A stretch of DNA of 41,861 nt from contig JALWGH010000125.1 in assembly GCA_027013735.1 (NCBI GenBank), positions 1 to 41,861 of the forward strand, written 5' to 3'. Below are positions 14,949 to 24,500 of the stretch, one piece after another (position 1 is the stretch's first letter; each line of letters starts with the position of its first letter). The stretch comes from Melioribacteraceae bacterium (GTDB lineage Bacteria; Bacteroidota; Ignavibacteria; Ignavibacteriales; Melioribacteraceae). A model generated the notes under the pieces. The model searched no databases. It was not told the DNA's origin and saw only the letters and a list, made by a program, of their open reading frames with translations. The translations under genes and the position numbers were made by a program.

Positions 14949-16880
14949 ATGAAAATGGAAGAAAATAAATACTGCGTTAGTTTGACTAATCCGCAAAGAT
15001 TTCCCACACGCGTTGTTAATATCGGCGATGTCCCAATGGGTGGGAACTACCCAATCAGAATCCAATCGATGACGACGACCGACACAATGGACACGAACAG
15101 CACGGTTGAACAAATCATTAGGATGGTTGATGCGGGCTGCGAATATGTGCGCATCACGGCGCCGAGTATTAACGAAGCCCGGAACTTGCGAAACATTAAA
15201 AAAAAAATGAACCGCCGCGGCTACAATGTTCCTTTGATTGCCGACATTCATTTTACGCCCAACGCTGCTGCCGAGGCGGCAAGAATAGTTGAAAAGATCC
15301 GGATTAACCCGGGCAATTTTGTTGACAAAAAGAAGTTCGAAACGCTCGAATATTCCGACAAGGAATACGAAGAAGAGCTCGAAAAAATAAGGGAAAAGTT
15401 CGTTCCGCTGATTAATATTTGCAAAGAACACGGCACGGCAATGCGGATTGGGGCAAATCACGGTTCCCTTTCCGACAGAATAATGAGCCGCTTCGGCGAC
15501 ACTCCGATGGGAATGGTCGAATCCGCGCTTGAGTTTGTGCGGATTGCGCGGGAAGAAAATTTTCACGAGATTGTCCTTTCGATGAAAGCAAGCAATCCCA
15601 AAGTAATGATTCAGGCTTACAGGCTTTTGGTAAATAAAATGATTGCCGAAGGAATGAACTACCCCTTGCATTTGGGCGTTACCGAAGCGGGGGAAGGCGA
15701 GGACGGAAGAATTAAATCCGCTTTGGGAATCGGCGCTTTGCTCGAGGACGGACTCGGCGACACTATTCGCGTTTCCCTCACCGAGCCACCGGAAAACGAA
15801 ATACCCGTTGCCAAAATGTTAATCTCAAGATATTCGGAGTACAAGCAGACAAGTGGGATCCCACCTCTTGAAGAAGTTCCGTTTAACCCCTTTGAATATG
15901 AAAGAAGGAAGACGTTTCCTGTCGGTAACATCGGAGGGAAAGAAGTTCCGAGAGTAGTAATTGATTTGCGAGGAAAGGAAGTAAACGAGGAGGAAATTAA
16001 AAGAGCCGGCTACGTTTACTCTTTGGCAAAAGGGAGGTGGCAAGCCTCGGACTTGGCAGCGGATTTTATTTTTACGGACGCTGAAGTTCCCAAAATCAAT
16101 TTGCCTGAAAGTTTGACGATTGTGAGTAAGAATAATGTCCCGCAAATCGGTGAGGGAAGCATTCCGTATTTTAAATTGAAAGAAATTTCAGACAACAAAA
16201 TTAAAAATGTAGAACACGCTTTTGTGGAAATTTCTTTGTCTGATGTTTTTGGAAATGATTTTGAAAAAATTGCAAACAACCGTAAAATTGTTTTTGTAGC
16301 TTCCTCAAAATCGGAACATCCGATGATTGAACTAAGGCGTTTGTTTTTCGAATTGAAAAAAAGGCAAATTGAGAATCCGGTTCTGATTAAAATCGACTAC
16401 GGAACGCAGGGCTTTGAAAAGTTGCAATTGTTTGCGTCAACTGACTTTGGCGCTCTATTTACCGACGGCTTTGGCGACGGAATTTGGATTGTTTCGAATA
16501 ATCCCGGATGCAATGTTGAAAAATTAAACTCCCTTTCGTTTGGAATCTTGCAGGCTGCGCGAGTGCGAATTTCGAAAACGGAGTACATTGCTTGTCCCTC
16601 CTGCGGCAGAACACTTTTTGACTTGGTTGAAGTAACGCAAAAAATCCGCAAAAGAACGGAACACTTGAAAGGCATTAAAATAGGAATAATGGGCTGCATT
16701 GTAAATGGTCCCGGGGAAATGGCAGACGCCGATTACGGTTACGTCGGCACGGGAGTGGGAAAAGTTTCACTCTACCGGGGCAAGGAAGTTGTGAAACGAA
16801 ACGTTCCTTCCGAAAAAGCTGTGGATGAATTAATTGAATTGATTAAACAAGACGGGAATTGGCGAGAAAGGGAAGAGTAA
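14949..16880 (+). CDS. ispG: 4-hydroxy-3-methylbut-2-enyl diphosphate synthase, long form
   Basis: A 643-residue IspG (GcpE), the Fe-S enzyme that converts MEcPP to HMBPP in the MEP isoprenoid pathway. The N-terminal TIM barrel opens with TRVVNIGDVPMGG and NYPIRIQSMTTTDTMD. The C-terminal Fe-S domain supplies Cys549, Cys552, Cys583 and Glu590 (CPSCGRT, GCIVNGPGEMADADYG), the standard cluster ligands. Between them lies an extra domain of roughly 250 residues absent from the E. coli enzyme (about 370 residues). It is the long form known from Bacteroidota, Chlorobi, Chlamydiae and plants. No strong Shine-Dalgarno sequence precedes the start, and a second ATG two codons on is equally possible. 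Confidence 0.97.
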   Translation: MKMEENKYCVSLTNPQRFPTRVVNIGDVPMGGNYPIRIQSMTTTDTMDTNSTVEQIIRMVDAGCEYVRITAPSINEARNLRNIKKKMNRRGYNVPLIADIHFTPNAAAEAARIVEKIRINPGNFVDKKKFETLEYSDKEYEEELEKIREKFVPLINICKEHGTAMRIGANHGSLSDRIMSRFGDTPMGMVESALEFVRIAREENFHEIVLSMKASNPKVMIQAYRLLVNKMIAEGMNYPLHLGVTEAGEGEDGRIKSALGIGALLEDGLGDTIRVSLTEPPENEIPVAKMLISRYSEYKQTSGIPPLEEVPFNPFEYERRKTFPVGNIGGKEVPRVVIDLRGKEVNEEEIKRAGYVYSLAKGRWQASDLAADFIFTDAEVPKINLPESLTIVSKNNVPQIGEGSIPYFKLKEISDNKIKNVEHAFVEISLSDVFGNDFEKIANNRKIVFVASSKSEHPMIELRRLFFELKKRQIENPVLIKIDYGTQGFEKLQLFASTDFGALFTDGFGDGIWIVSNNPGCNVEKLNSLSFGILQAARVRISKTEYIACPSCGRTLFDLVEVTQKIRKRTEHLKGIKIGIMGCIVNGPGEMADADYGYVGTGVGKVSLYRGKEVVKRNVPSEKAVDELIELIKQDGNWREREE

Positions 16881-16910
16881 GTTTTGCATTTGTGAACTTT
16901 GGAAAACAAA

Positions 16911-16942
16911 AAAGGGATGCTTACTTGCATCCCTTTCTTTTT
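16911..16942. terminator. Bidirectional terminator between ispG and the outer-membrane protein gene
   Basis: AAAGGGATGC (16,911-16,920) and GCATCCCTTT (16,927-16,936) form a ten-pair stem with a TTACTT loop. CTTTTT follows on the plus strand and TTTTGTTTTCC follows on the minus strand, so it can serve both convergent genes. Confidence 0.85.
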
Positions 16943-16958
16943 GGGGGTTTGGTTAAAA

Positions 16959-18389
16959 TTAAAATCTAAAGCGCGAGCCTAAAGAAATCCCGACTTTCTT
17001 AGCCGAATTAAGTGAGAGTAAGCTATTCAGATTTGCTGCGGCAAAGTCAATTGAAAGCGCGCCGGTGTCAAGTCCGAAGCCGAATCCCCAATTGAAACCT
17101 TCGACTCCGCCGAAAGAAAAGCCGCTACGAATTGGAAACCAATCCGCAGGTTTCCACTCGAATCCTAATGAGAAACGGGGCGTTTTCGAGTTGTTAATCT
17201 CGTTGTTAAATCCTTGATTTAATCCTGCGACAATGAGCATTTTGCCGGGGAAATCTCCTTCGAGGAAATTATCCAAGCGGAATGCTGCGCCCAATCTCAA
17301 AGCTGTGGGGAGTGGGGAGGAAAATGGACTTCCGTATTTCCCTTCACCTTTGAAACTATTGCCAAGTGAATCTAACTGAGCGGAATCAATTTTTGTAAGT
17401 GTGAATTGCCCTGTGGATGAATAAGTTACTATTTCATTTTCCCAATTTACTTTCCCGATGTCCGTAAGTGCAATGCCGAAAGACCAAACGCTGTCAAGCT
17501 TGGCTGAAAAACCAATGTCGAAACCTACGCCGCTACCTGCCGGAGTTGGGAAAGGACCAATGTTTGCGTTTTTGGTTGTGTCTCCTTCAAAATTCCACAC
17601 AATTCCAAAATCGGGAGAAACGGCAATGTTGGCTTCGGAACTATTGTCCAACAAAATGCTGTGATCTTCCAAAGTTTCAATGGTTGTGTTCATTTTGCTA
17701 ATTTCGGCATGAGCGTAGCCCTTTACAAACTTTAGGCTAAATCCCACGCTCAAATTTTCAAAAACATCGGGTATTAAATCTGTAATGTCATGTGCGTAGC
17801 TAAAAGAATAAGTCCGCAGGTACGAAGCCTTCAAGTCCAAATCATTGAAATCAAATTTTTTCCCAACCGGGTTTCCGTTCAAAGCAAAGTCGAAAAGTTG
17901 AATTGGTAAAGTAACTTTCATGCCGAATTGGTCGTAAATTCCAAAGCCGAAAGAACCTACATCTTTGCCGGCATTAACCGAAAAAGAAAGAATAGGAATG
18001 GAAAAGCCCGTTCGAATTTGCGAGCCGTCTTTGAATAAATCAATAAATTTCTGTTTGTCCGCATCGTTCAAAAGTTTCCCTTTCGTTTCGCCATTAATAT
18101 CAACGCCGGTAAAGAAGTAACTGAACTCGTCGATGTTTAGGAAATCGTTTCCAACTGAAAAGTTCCAATTCGGGATTGGGAATAAAGTGGAGATTTCTAC
18201 GGTGTGTCCCGAGGGGATAGCAAGATTAGCGGGGTTTATTCCTATTGTGTAAACTCCTTGTGACGAAACAGTGTAAGTGTTACCCAATGCCGTAGCTCGC
18301 GGGTTAAACAATCCTGATGAGCCCCACGATTGAGCGAAACTTAAGGAACTAACCAAGAAAAACAAAAGCATATATTTTAGCGTTTTCAT
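16959..18389 (-). CDS. Outer-membrane beta-barrel protein of unknown function
   Basis: A 476-residue protein with a signal peptide (MKTLKYMLLFFLVSSLSFAQ), then alternating hydrophobic and polar strands rich in glycine and aromatics. It ends in phenylalanine (GISLGSRFRF), as expected for an outer-membrane barrel. The opening SGLFNPRATALGNTYTVSSQGVYTIGINPANLA resembles the PorV/FadL-like and DUF5723-type barrels of Bacteroidota. The ATG at 18,389 is chosen because GGGAG lies 8 bases upstream; a TTG five codons earlier is less likely. It lies 17 bases after a beta-rich envelope protein gene on the same strand, so the two probably work together. Substrate unknown. Confidence 0.78.
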   Translation of the reverse strand: MKTLKYMLLFFLVSSLSFAQSWGSSGLFNPRATALGNTYTVSSQGVYTIGINPANLAIPSGHTVEISTLFPIPNWNFSVGNDFLNIDEFSYFFTGVDINGETKGKLLNDADKQKFIDLFKDGSQIRTGFSIPILSFSVNAGKDVGSFGFGIYDQFGMKVTLPIQLFDFALNGNPVGKKFDFNDLDLKASYLRTYSFSYAHDITDLIPDVFENLSVGFSLKFVKGYAHAEISKMNTTIETLEDHSILLDNSSEANIAVSPDFGIVWNFEGDTTKNANIGPFPTPAGSGVGFDIGFSAKLDSVWSFGIALTDIGKVNWENEIVTYSSTGQFTLTKIDSAQLDSLGNSFKGEGKYGSPFSSPLPTALRLGAAFRLDNFLEGDFPGKMLIVAGLNQGFNNEINNSKTPRFSLGFEWKPADWFPIRSGFSFGGVEGFNWGFGFGLDTGALSIDFAAANLNSLLSLNSAKKVGISLGSRFRF

Positions 18390-18406
18390 TTCCTTCTCTC
18401 CCAATT

Positions 18407-20464
18407 TTAATTGTTAACTCTGTAATTAATTGTACCGTACATCTTAACCGAAATCCAATCTGTGTTACGGAAATTTACAGGATTATTGTTATTTGGCGGA
18501 GGAGTGGAAAGTTTTAAGCTCATAATTATTTTTATTCCTCCAAGCAAGAAATGCTTTGCTTGTTCTCCTGTTAATTTTATCATTTGCTTGTTGTAGCCGG
18601 ATTCCGCAGCAAATCCGTCGTTGTCCACAGTTGGAGCGGGAATTACTAAAGAATCGGCGGAACTGCCTTGAGGAGGCAGGGAGAAAAGGAAGTTGTTCGT
18701 TGAATCCAAAACAGAGCCTTTGAACACAATGCTGACGGGGATTTTGTTTTTCGTTTCTAAATAAACTACTCCATAATTAATTGCGTCAATCATATCAACA
18801 TCGGCGTCTTTGTTTTTGTCAATGGTTACGGTGTCCTTGAATGCTCCGCCTTTTATTCCTATTTCAAGCGGGACTTTTATTTCGGCGTTTCCGTAAATTG
18901 AATCATATTTGGATACGCTGCCTGTTTCGTAGTAAGGATTAACAACAGCATTGCCTCCAAAGACGAAATGGTCGGGAAGGTTACTTAGAAAGCTGTTCAT
19001 AAAATCTTTTAATCCGTAATCCTTAAGATTGATTACCGTTGTGCCCGGAGAATTAATTAGCACATTTTTTAAGCTCATATTTTGCGTCTGTGAGCCGTTT
19101 GTGGCTTCCAAGTCCCCGTTCAAGAGTAATTTAATATTAGCGCTGGAAGTAAGGGAAAGTGAAATATCCGGGTCTCCCAAATTGATTTCCTTGTACTGGA
19201 ATTTATCTTTAAAGTCTCCCAAATCAAGATCAAAAGTGGAATTGGAAATTTCGAATTTTGTAGGTTTAATTTTACCTGAAACCGAACGGATAATAATTTT
19301 GCTAAAGTCTATCTGAACGCTGATGCTGTCGTCTTTGGAAAGTACTCGTGGCTGGTCGGAAGCCAGAGCGGTAACCGTAGCGGAATAGCTGAGTTCATTT
19401 GTTGCCTGTCCTGAGGAACCGGTAATAGACCAACCGCTTAGAGAAGGTTCGCTGATTGATTTATTACTTTCCTTTCTTCCCAATAAGAGGGAAACGGTGT
19501 AAGGATTCCCGTCAGTTTTTTTAAGATTGTCAATTTTTAAATCGAGTTGAATATCCAAATCCAAATTATTGTTAAAAGTAATGTTGAACGAACCCGAGTC
19601 AAACACAGCTTCTTGTAAGTATGTGGAATCATCCATTGTAACCGTGCCTGTTTTGGTAAACGGATCCTGCGCAGGCAAGACAGCTTCTACACGTGAAATA
19701 GAAAGATTCGTTAAACTTACGGTTATGCGTGTACCGGCATCTGCGGGGATTTGTACCTGTTGACCGTGGCTGCCGGGTGTGTAAAGTGTCCCGATGTAAA
19801 AAAGACTGTCTTCAATTGTTTTTCCAGTAAGGTCGAAAGAAATTTCCGTGCTGTCTTGCGGTTGCAAGTTGACAGGCGAACTTTTGGGACGGTTAGCAAC
19901 AATTGTTCCGCTGACAGCGTTTTTAATTGTAATTCCTTGCAGTTGAATATCTACGGGAAGTAGATTGACAATTTTAACTTTCATTTGTCCGGATTCAAGT
20001 GTCACGGATTTGAACTGTGGAATTTTTTTGAAAGGCACGTTTACGTCCCCGACGTTTTCGGGGAAGATCATTGTCGAACCACTCGAAACTCCGCTTGCCC
20101 AATCCTCAACCCATAGTCCTATTTCTACAGGTTGAGGGTTGTTGATTCTAACAGAACCAATAGCCTTGGAAAAATGAGTGGAAAATCTGTCGAAAGTGAG
20201 TTTGTCCCCAACAGTAAAAGTAGAAATATTCTGTTTTTGTGAATAGTAAAGTAATCCCAGCGTAGCCGGATCTTTGGAGACATTTAAAGTTGAATCGTCT
20301 TTCAAAGCATCATCAATTGAAAAAGTTGTGTCATTAATGGGAAAATTCAATGTAACGTCGTAGCGAGGAGGCGCAACATTTTCGGGTAAATCAACGCAGC
20401 CGTTCCATACCAACATAGATAGAATCGTTACCGATAGTAGCCCTTTAATCGTCTTGGATTTCAT
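18407..20464 (-). CDS. Large beta-rich envelope protein, possible lipoprotein, function unknown
   Basis: A 685-residue protein. A hydrophobic N-terminal segment (LLSVTILSMLVW) ends in NGC (Cys23), so it may be a lipoprotein, although the lipobox is loose. The rest is strand-rich, full of Ser, Thr, Asn and Asp, with several internal segments of similar feel (SFDLTGKTIEDSLFYIG, SISVQIDFSKIIIRS, LVIPAPTVDNDG) that suggest stacked beta-sandwich domains. The C terminus has the asparagine- and proline-rich linker PPPNNNNP. I recognise no family. It lies directly upstream of an outer-membrane barrel gene in one transcript, pointing to a surface or periplasmic partner role. The start ATG has a weak GGGGAT upstream. 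Confidence 0.7.
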   Translation of the reverse strand: MKSKTIKGLLSVTILSMLVWNGCVDLPENVAPPRYDVTLNFPINDTTFSIDDALKDDSTLNVSKDPATLGLLYYSQKQNISTFTVGDKLTFDRFSTHFSKAIGSVRINNPQPVEIGLWVEDWASGVSSGSTMIFPENVGDVNVPFKKIPQFKSVTLESGQMKVKIVNLLPVDIQLQGITIKNAVSGTIVANRPKSSPVNLQPQDSTEISFDLTGKTIEDSLFYIGTLYTPGSHGQQVQIPADAGTRITVSLTNLSISRVEAVLPAQDPFTKTGTVTMDDSTYLQEAVFDSGSFNITFNNNLDLDIQLDLKIDNLKKTDGNPYTVSLLLGRKESNKSISEPSLSGWSITGSSGQATNELSYSATVTALASDQPRVLSKDDSISVQIDFSKIIIRSVSGKIKPTKFEISNSTFDLDLGDFKDKFQYKEINLGDPDISLSLTSSANIKLLLNGDLEATNGSQTQNMSLKNVLINSPGTTVINLKDYGLKDFMNSFLSNLPDHFVFGGNAVVNPYYETGSVSKYDSIYGNAEIKVPLEIGIKGGAFKDTVTIDKNKDADVDMIDAINYGVVYLETKNKIPVSIVFKGSVLDSTNNFLFSLPPQGSSADSLVIPAPTVDNDGFAAESGYNKQMIKLTGEQAKHFLLGGIKIIMSLKLSTPPPNNNNPVNFRNTDWISVKMYGTINYRVNN

Positions 20465-20494
20465 GACATATCCCCAATAGTTTTTTAAAATAAA

Positions 20495-20518
20495 AAACCG
20501 GAGTCGTCAGTGCGGTTT
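20495..20518 (-). terminator. Weak terminator after the sorting-domain protein gene
   Basis: On the minus strand AAACCG and CGGTTT (20,513-20,518 and 20,495-20,500) flank a 12-base loop and are followed by TTTTATTTTAAAA. The stem is only six pairs, so termination may be partial. Confidence 0.4.
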
Positions 20519-20537
20519 AATTTACAAAAATTTTCTG

Positions 20538-21488
20538 TTATTTGACAAGAGTCATTTTCTTTGTCAGCAGAATATTGTTCGTTTTAAGAGTGTAGAAATA
20601 AATTCCCGAACTCAATTTTGAAGCGTCAAAGGTAACTTGGTAATTGCCTGCATCCTGATGTTTGGAAACCAAATTGGCAACTTCAACACCGAGAACATTG
20701 TAAACCTTGAGTTCAACATTACCTGCTTTAGGAATTGAATATCTAATAACGGTAGTGGGATTGAACGGGTTCGGGTAATTTTGCTCAAGCGCATATTTGG
20801 TAGGCATTCCTTCCAAGTTTTCCAGACCTACTCCGCTGGCGCTGGAAATGTGCCCGCGTCCACCTCCGAATTTCGAAAGGTGGATTGCTTTAAATTTTAC
20901 GGTGTCGGGTGTATTTTCAGTTGTTATTCCTTCGGGGATCCAACCTGTCTGGCCTACGTAAGCAAAACCCAAATCGTTTGCAACCATTCCGAGAATATTA
21001 ATGAAATTTAGGAAAGCCTGACTTTTTGGTATGGCAAAGGAAACGTATTTGCCGTCGTTGAAATAGTAATGCCCGTGGTGAGGTTGACCGTTTTCAAAGA
21101 CTTCTACTTTTAAAGCAAGGAACAATGTGTCGCCAAAAACATTTACGTAACGCTTAGTACTCAAATCCAAACTGTCAAGCGTTATTTCGAGGAAAATGTC
21201 ACTGTTTAATGCTCCTCTGTCAATTTTAAATACTGCTCCGGTAATTGCGTCGTAAGCCGGCTGCAAGACCGATGCTTCGCCCGGAAGCGTGTAGGGAGGC
21301 ACAACGTAGCCTTGCCCCTCATTGAAACTTCCCGAATCTGCAGTGGTCGTCATCCAAGCGTAACCACCGAACGAGAAAGTTTTTTTGTACCGCACTTTGA
21401 AAACATAATCGATCTTATGCTGAGCATAAGAATCAGAGAAAAATAAAAAGGCGGTTAAAATCAGAAATCCTGTCAATATTTTTTTCAT
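20538..21488 (-). CDS. Secreted protein with type IX secretion C-terminal sorting domain
   Basis: A 316-residue protein with a signal peptide (MKKILTGFLILTAFLFFSDSYAQ). The middle part, about residues 24-225, is unrecognised. A C-terminal sorting domain of about 85 residues starts at LEQNYPNPFNPTTVIRYSIP and continues through VELKVYNVLGVEVANLV and SSGIYFYTL to the basic end LLTKKMTLVK. That domain directs passage through the type IX system and attachment to or release from the cell surface; no secretion-system gene is in this window. GGAGGAAACA precedes the start and a good sigma-70-like promoter lies 39-66 bases upstream. A hairpin separates it from the next gene, so it is probably its own unit. 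Confidence 0.9.
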   Translation of the reverse strand: MKKILTGFLILTAFLFFSDSYAQHKIDYVFKVRYKKTFSFGGYAWMTTTADSGSFNEGQGYVVPPYTLPGEASVLQPAYDAITGAVFKIDRGALNSDIFLEITLDSLDLSTKRYVNVFGDTLFLALKVEVFENGQPHHGHYYFNDGKYVSFAIPKSQAFLNFINILGMVANDLGFAYVGQTGWIPEGITTENTPDTVKFKAIHLSKFGGGRGHISSASGVGLENLEGMPTKYALEQNYPNPFNPTTVIRYSIPKAGNVELKVYNVLGVEVANLVSKHQDAGNYQVTFDASKLSSGIYFYTLKTNNILLTKKMTLVK

Positions 21489-21526
21489 TTTTTGTTTCCT
21501 CCAAATAATTGAATAATTTTGGCTTC

Positions 21527-21554
21527 AATATACGATTATTAAATAACTTGTCAA
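21527..21554 (-). promoter_or_regulatory. Sigma-70-like promoter of the sorting-domain protein gene
   Basis: On the minus strand TTGACA (21,549-21,554) and TATATT (21,527-21,532) are separated by 16 bases. They would start transcription about 30 bases before the ATG at 21,488. This is the best match to the sigma-70 consensus that I found in the window. Confidence 0.6.
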
Positions 21555-21596
21555 GTGAGATAGGTCAGAATGTTATCTTTGTCACAGAGGGAGGTT

Positions 21597-24500
21597 TTAA
21601 ACAATTTGGCTAATAATGTCTTCTATTTCCTGAGCTCTTTCAGGTTTGCGTCCGTAAACGAAATACATATCAATCTTTCCCTTACCTTTGGCTTCTACTT
21701 TGCCACGGTATTCGCATTCGTAATAATCTCGGATGAGCATGTAAGTAAATGCAGAGACATTTATTTTACCCGGTTCGCCGGAGCTTTCCATTCGGCTGGC
21801 AATGTTGACGGTATCTCCCCAAATGTCGTAAGTGAATTTTTTCAAACCTACGACTCCGGCAACAACTTGTCCCGAGTGTAAGCCAACGCGCATCTCCCAC
21901 TTTATTGCGGAATTTTCGTTTCTCTGTTTAATGTAATCCTGCATTGCAATTGCAGCTTCTACGGCTAAGATTGCGTGGTGTTCTCTTTCCTCCGGCAATC
22001 CACAGGCAGCCATGTAGGAATCTCCGATTGTCTTCATTTTTTCCAAACCGTATTTGGAGATGATTTTGTCGAAAGCTGCAAAAATATCGTTCAGCTCATT
22101 TACGAGTTTGTCTGCCGGCAGGACGGAGGCAGTCCAAGTAAAACCTTTGAAATCTGTAAAGAGAATAGTAACGTTTTTGTATTCTCGCGGTTCAACTTTC
22201 CCGTTTTCTTTTAACTCTTCTACGGCGGAAGTGGGCAGAATGTTTTGTAGCAACTCATCGGATTTGTTTTTCTCATCTTCCAATTCTTTTGTACGCATTC
22301 GGACCATATTGGCAAGTTCAATGTTGCGTTTTTTAACTTGCTCCGTTTTGTAAATGTAAAACAGGTAAGTTGAGACAATCAAGAAGATTACTACTAACGT
22401 GTAAAACCACCAAGTTGTGTAAAAAGGCGGAGAAATTACAAAACTAATCTCGAGCGGTTTTACGCTCCAAATACCATCGGCATTTCTTGCCTTAATAATT
22501 AAATGGTAATTGTTTGGCGGTAAAAACGGAAAAGAAATGTGATTCCCTTCGGTTTGCGTCCACGAAGTATCCCGCAAGCCTAAGATTTTGTATTTGTAAA
22601 TGAGTTTGTCGTGTGCATTAAAACTGATTGCTGTGAAAGAGAAAAATAAGTTGTTCTGATTGTAGTCCAATTCAAAATTGTGACCGAGGGAATCCATATT
22701 TGCAATTTTGTTATTGATTTTTATCCCTGTCAAGTAAATTGGCGGCGGGAATTTGTTCGGTTTGTTTAACGGATTAAAGGAAACCACGCCTCCTTGTGTT
22801 CCGAACCAAAGATTACCTTTTTCGTCCTTGAAAGAAGCGCCTTGATTAATTTCGTTGTTTGGCAAGCCATCATCATTGGTAAAAACTCTTATTGCATCGG
22901 CACCTAATTGATCCCACATTGTGTAGTCTATTCTGTCAATTCCGCGCTGAGTTCCAACGTAAAGGTATTTTCCTTCTTCAAGAATTGTGTAGCAAGTGGG
23001 ATGCGAGAGTCCGTCCTTGGTTGTGTACTGTTTAAAATTTTCTCCGTCGAATTTTACAAGTCCGTTGCCTTCCAGACCAAACCAGTAATCACCGAATCTG
23101 TCTTCTATTATTGAGAACACAGCGCCTTTTGGAAAGCCGTTATCTTGATTGTAGGTAATGAATTTTTTTCCGTCGTAAAAAGTTACGCCGCCAACATCCG
23201 AGCCGAACCAGAGATTACCTTTTGAATCCTCGTAGATTGAGTAAATCCACTCGGGGGCTAAGCCGTCTTCCTTTGTGTATTTAATGAATTTTTTTCCGTC
23301 ATACTCGGTTACGCCACCTTCGCCTCCCGCCCAAATATGCCCGCGAGAGTCTTTAATTACTGCAAAAATACTATTGCCTGCCAATCCGTTTTCGGAATTG
23401 TAAACGGTAAAATTTTTGCCGTCATATTTGTCCAAGCCGTTTAGTGTTCCCAGCCAAACAACATTCTTGTCGAAAAGAATTGAAGAAATGCTGTTGCTCG
23501 ACAACCCGTCCGTTGTATTTAGAACTTTTATTTTTCCCTTGTCGAGAATGTTAATCCCGTAACCGAACGGAGCGAACCAATAACGTCCTTGCGGGTCTTG
23601 GTTAATGGCGTAAACAACGTTGTCGGAAAGTCCTTCTTTTTTTGTTAATGTTTTAACTCTCTCGGCATTAATTCTAATTAATCCGTTTTGAGTGCCGAAC
23701 CAAAGATCTCCGCGGCGGTCTTCTAATCCAGTAAAAACAAAAGCACTGGGTAAGCCGTTTTTTTCGGTGTAATCAATTACTTCTTTCCCGTTGAATTCCC
23801 CGATGCCGCCCCCTTCGTAGCTGACCCAAAGGTTGTGGTATTTGTCTTCCAAAATTGATTTAATTGGAAAGTTTTTAAATCCTTCTCCGCAAGAAAAATT
23901 CTTGAATTTTGTGCCATCGTAAATAGAAAGCCCGTGAGAAGTCCCGACTATTATTCTGCCTCTGTAATCCAAAGCAAGCGAGTAAGTGCTGTCGCAGAGC
24001 AATCCGTCTTTGGAAGTAAATCGGACGAATGAATTCCCGTCCCTTTTAATTAAGCCGTTGCCAAGTGTGGCAAACCAAAGGTTGCCGTCTCTATCTTTAC
24101 AAATGTCCAAAACCTTGTTTGACGGAAAACCGTTTGACTTGTCAAAGGAAGTAAATTTATTATTAAAAAAACGAACAACACCTTTTTCAAATGTCCCTAA
24201 CCAGATAGCGCCCGTATTATCTTCGGCAACGGCAAAAATAAAATCGTCCGGCAAGCCGTTTTGCTTCGTGTAATTAGTGAATTTTTTCCCGTCGTAAATA
24301 CTAACGCCCGCAATAGTTGCAATCCAAATATTGCCTTTGCTGTCTTGAAAAAGATTGTTTACGTGAGGAGCAACCAAGCCATCGCCCGGCATGAAAATTT
24401 GAAATTTTCCACCGTCGTATTTTGCCAAACCGCCTTCGGTGCCAATCCACAAATAACCTTGTTTATCTTGAAGGATTGCGTAAACGGAACTTTGCGGAAG

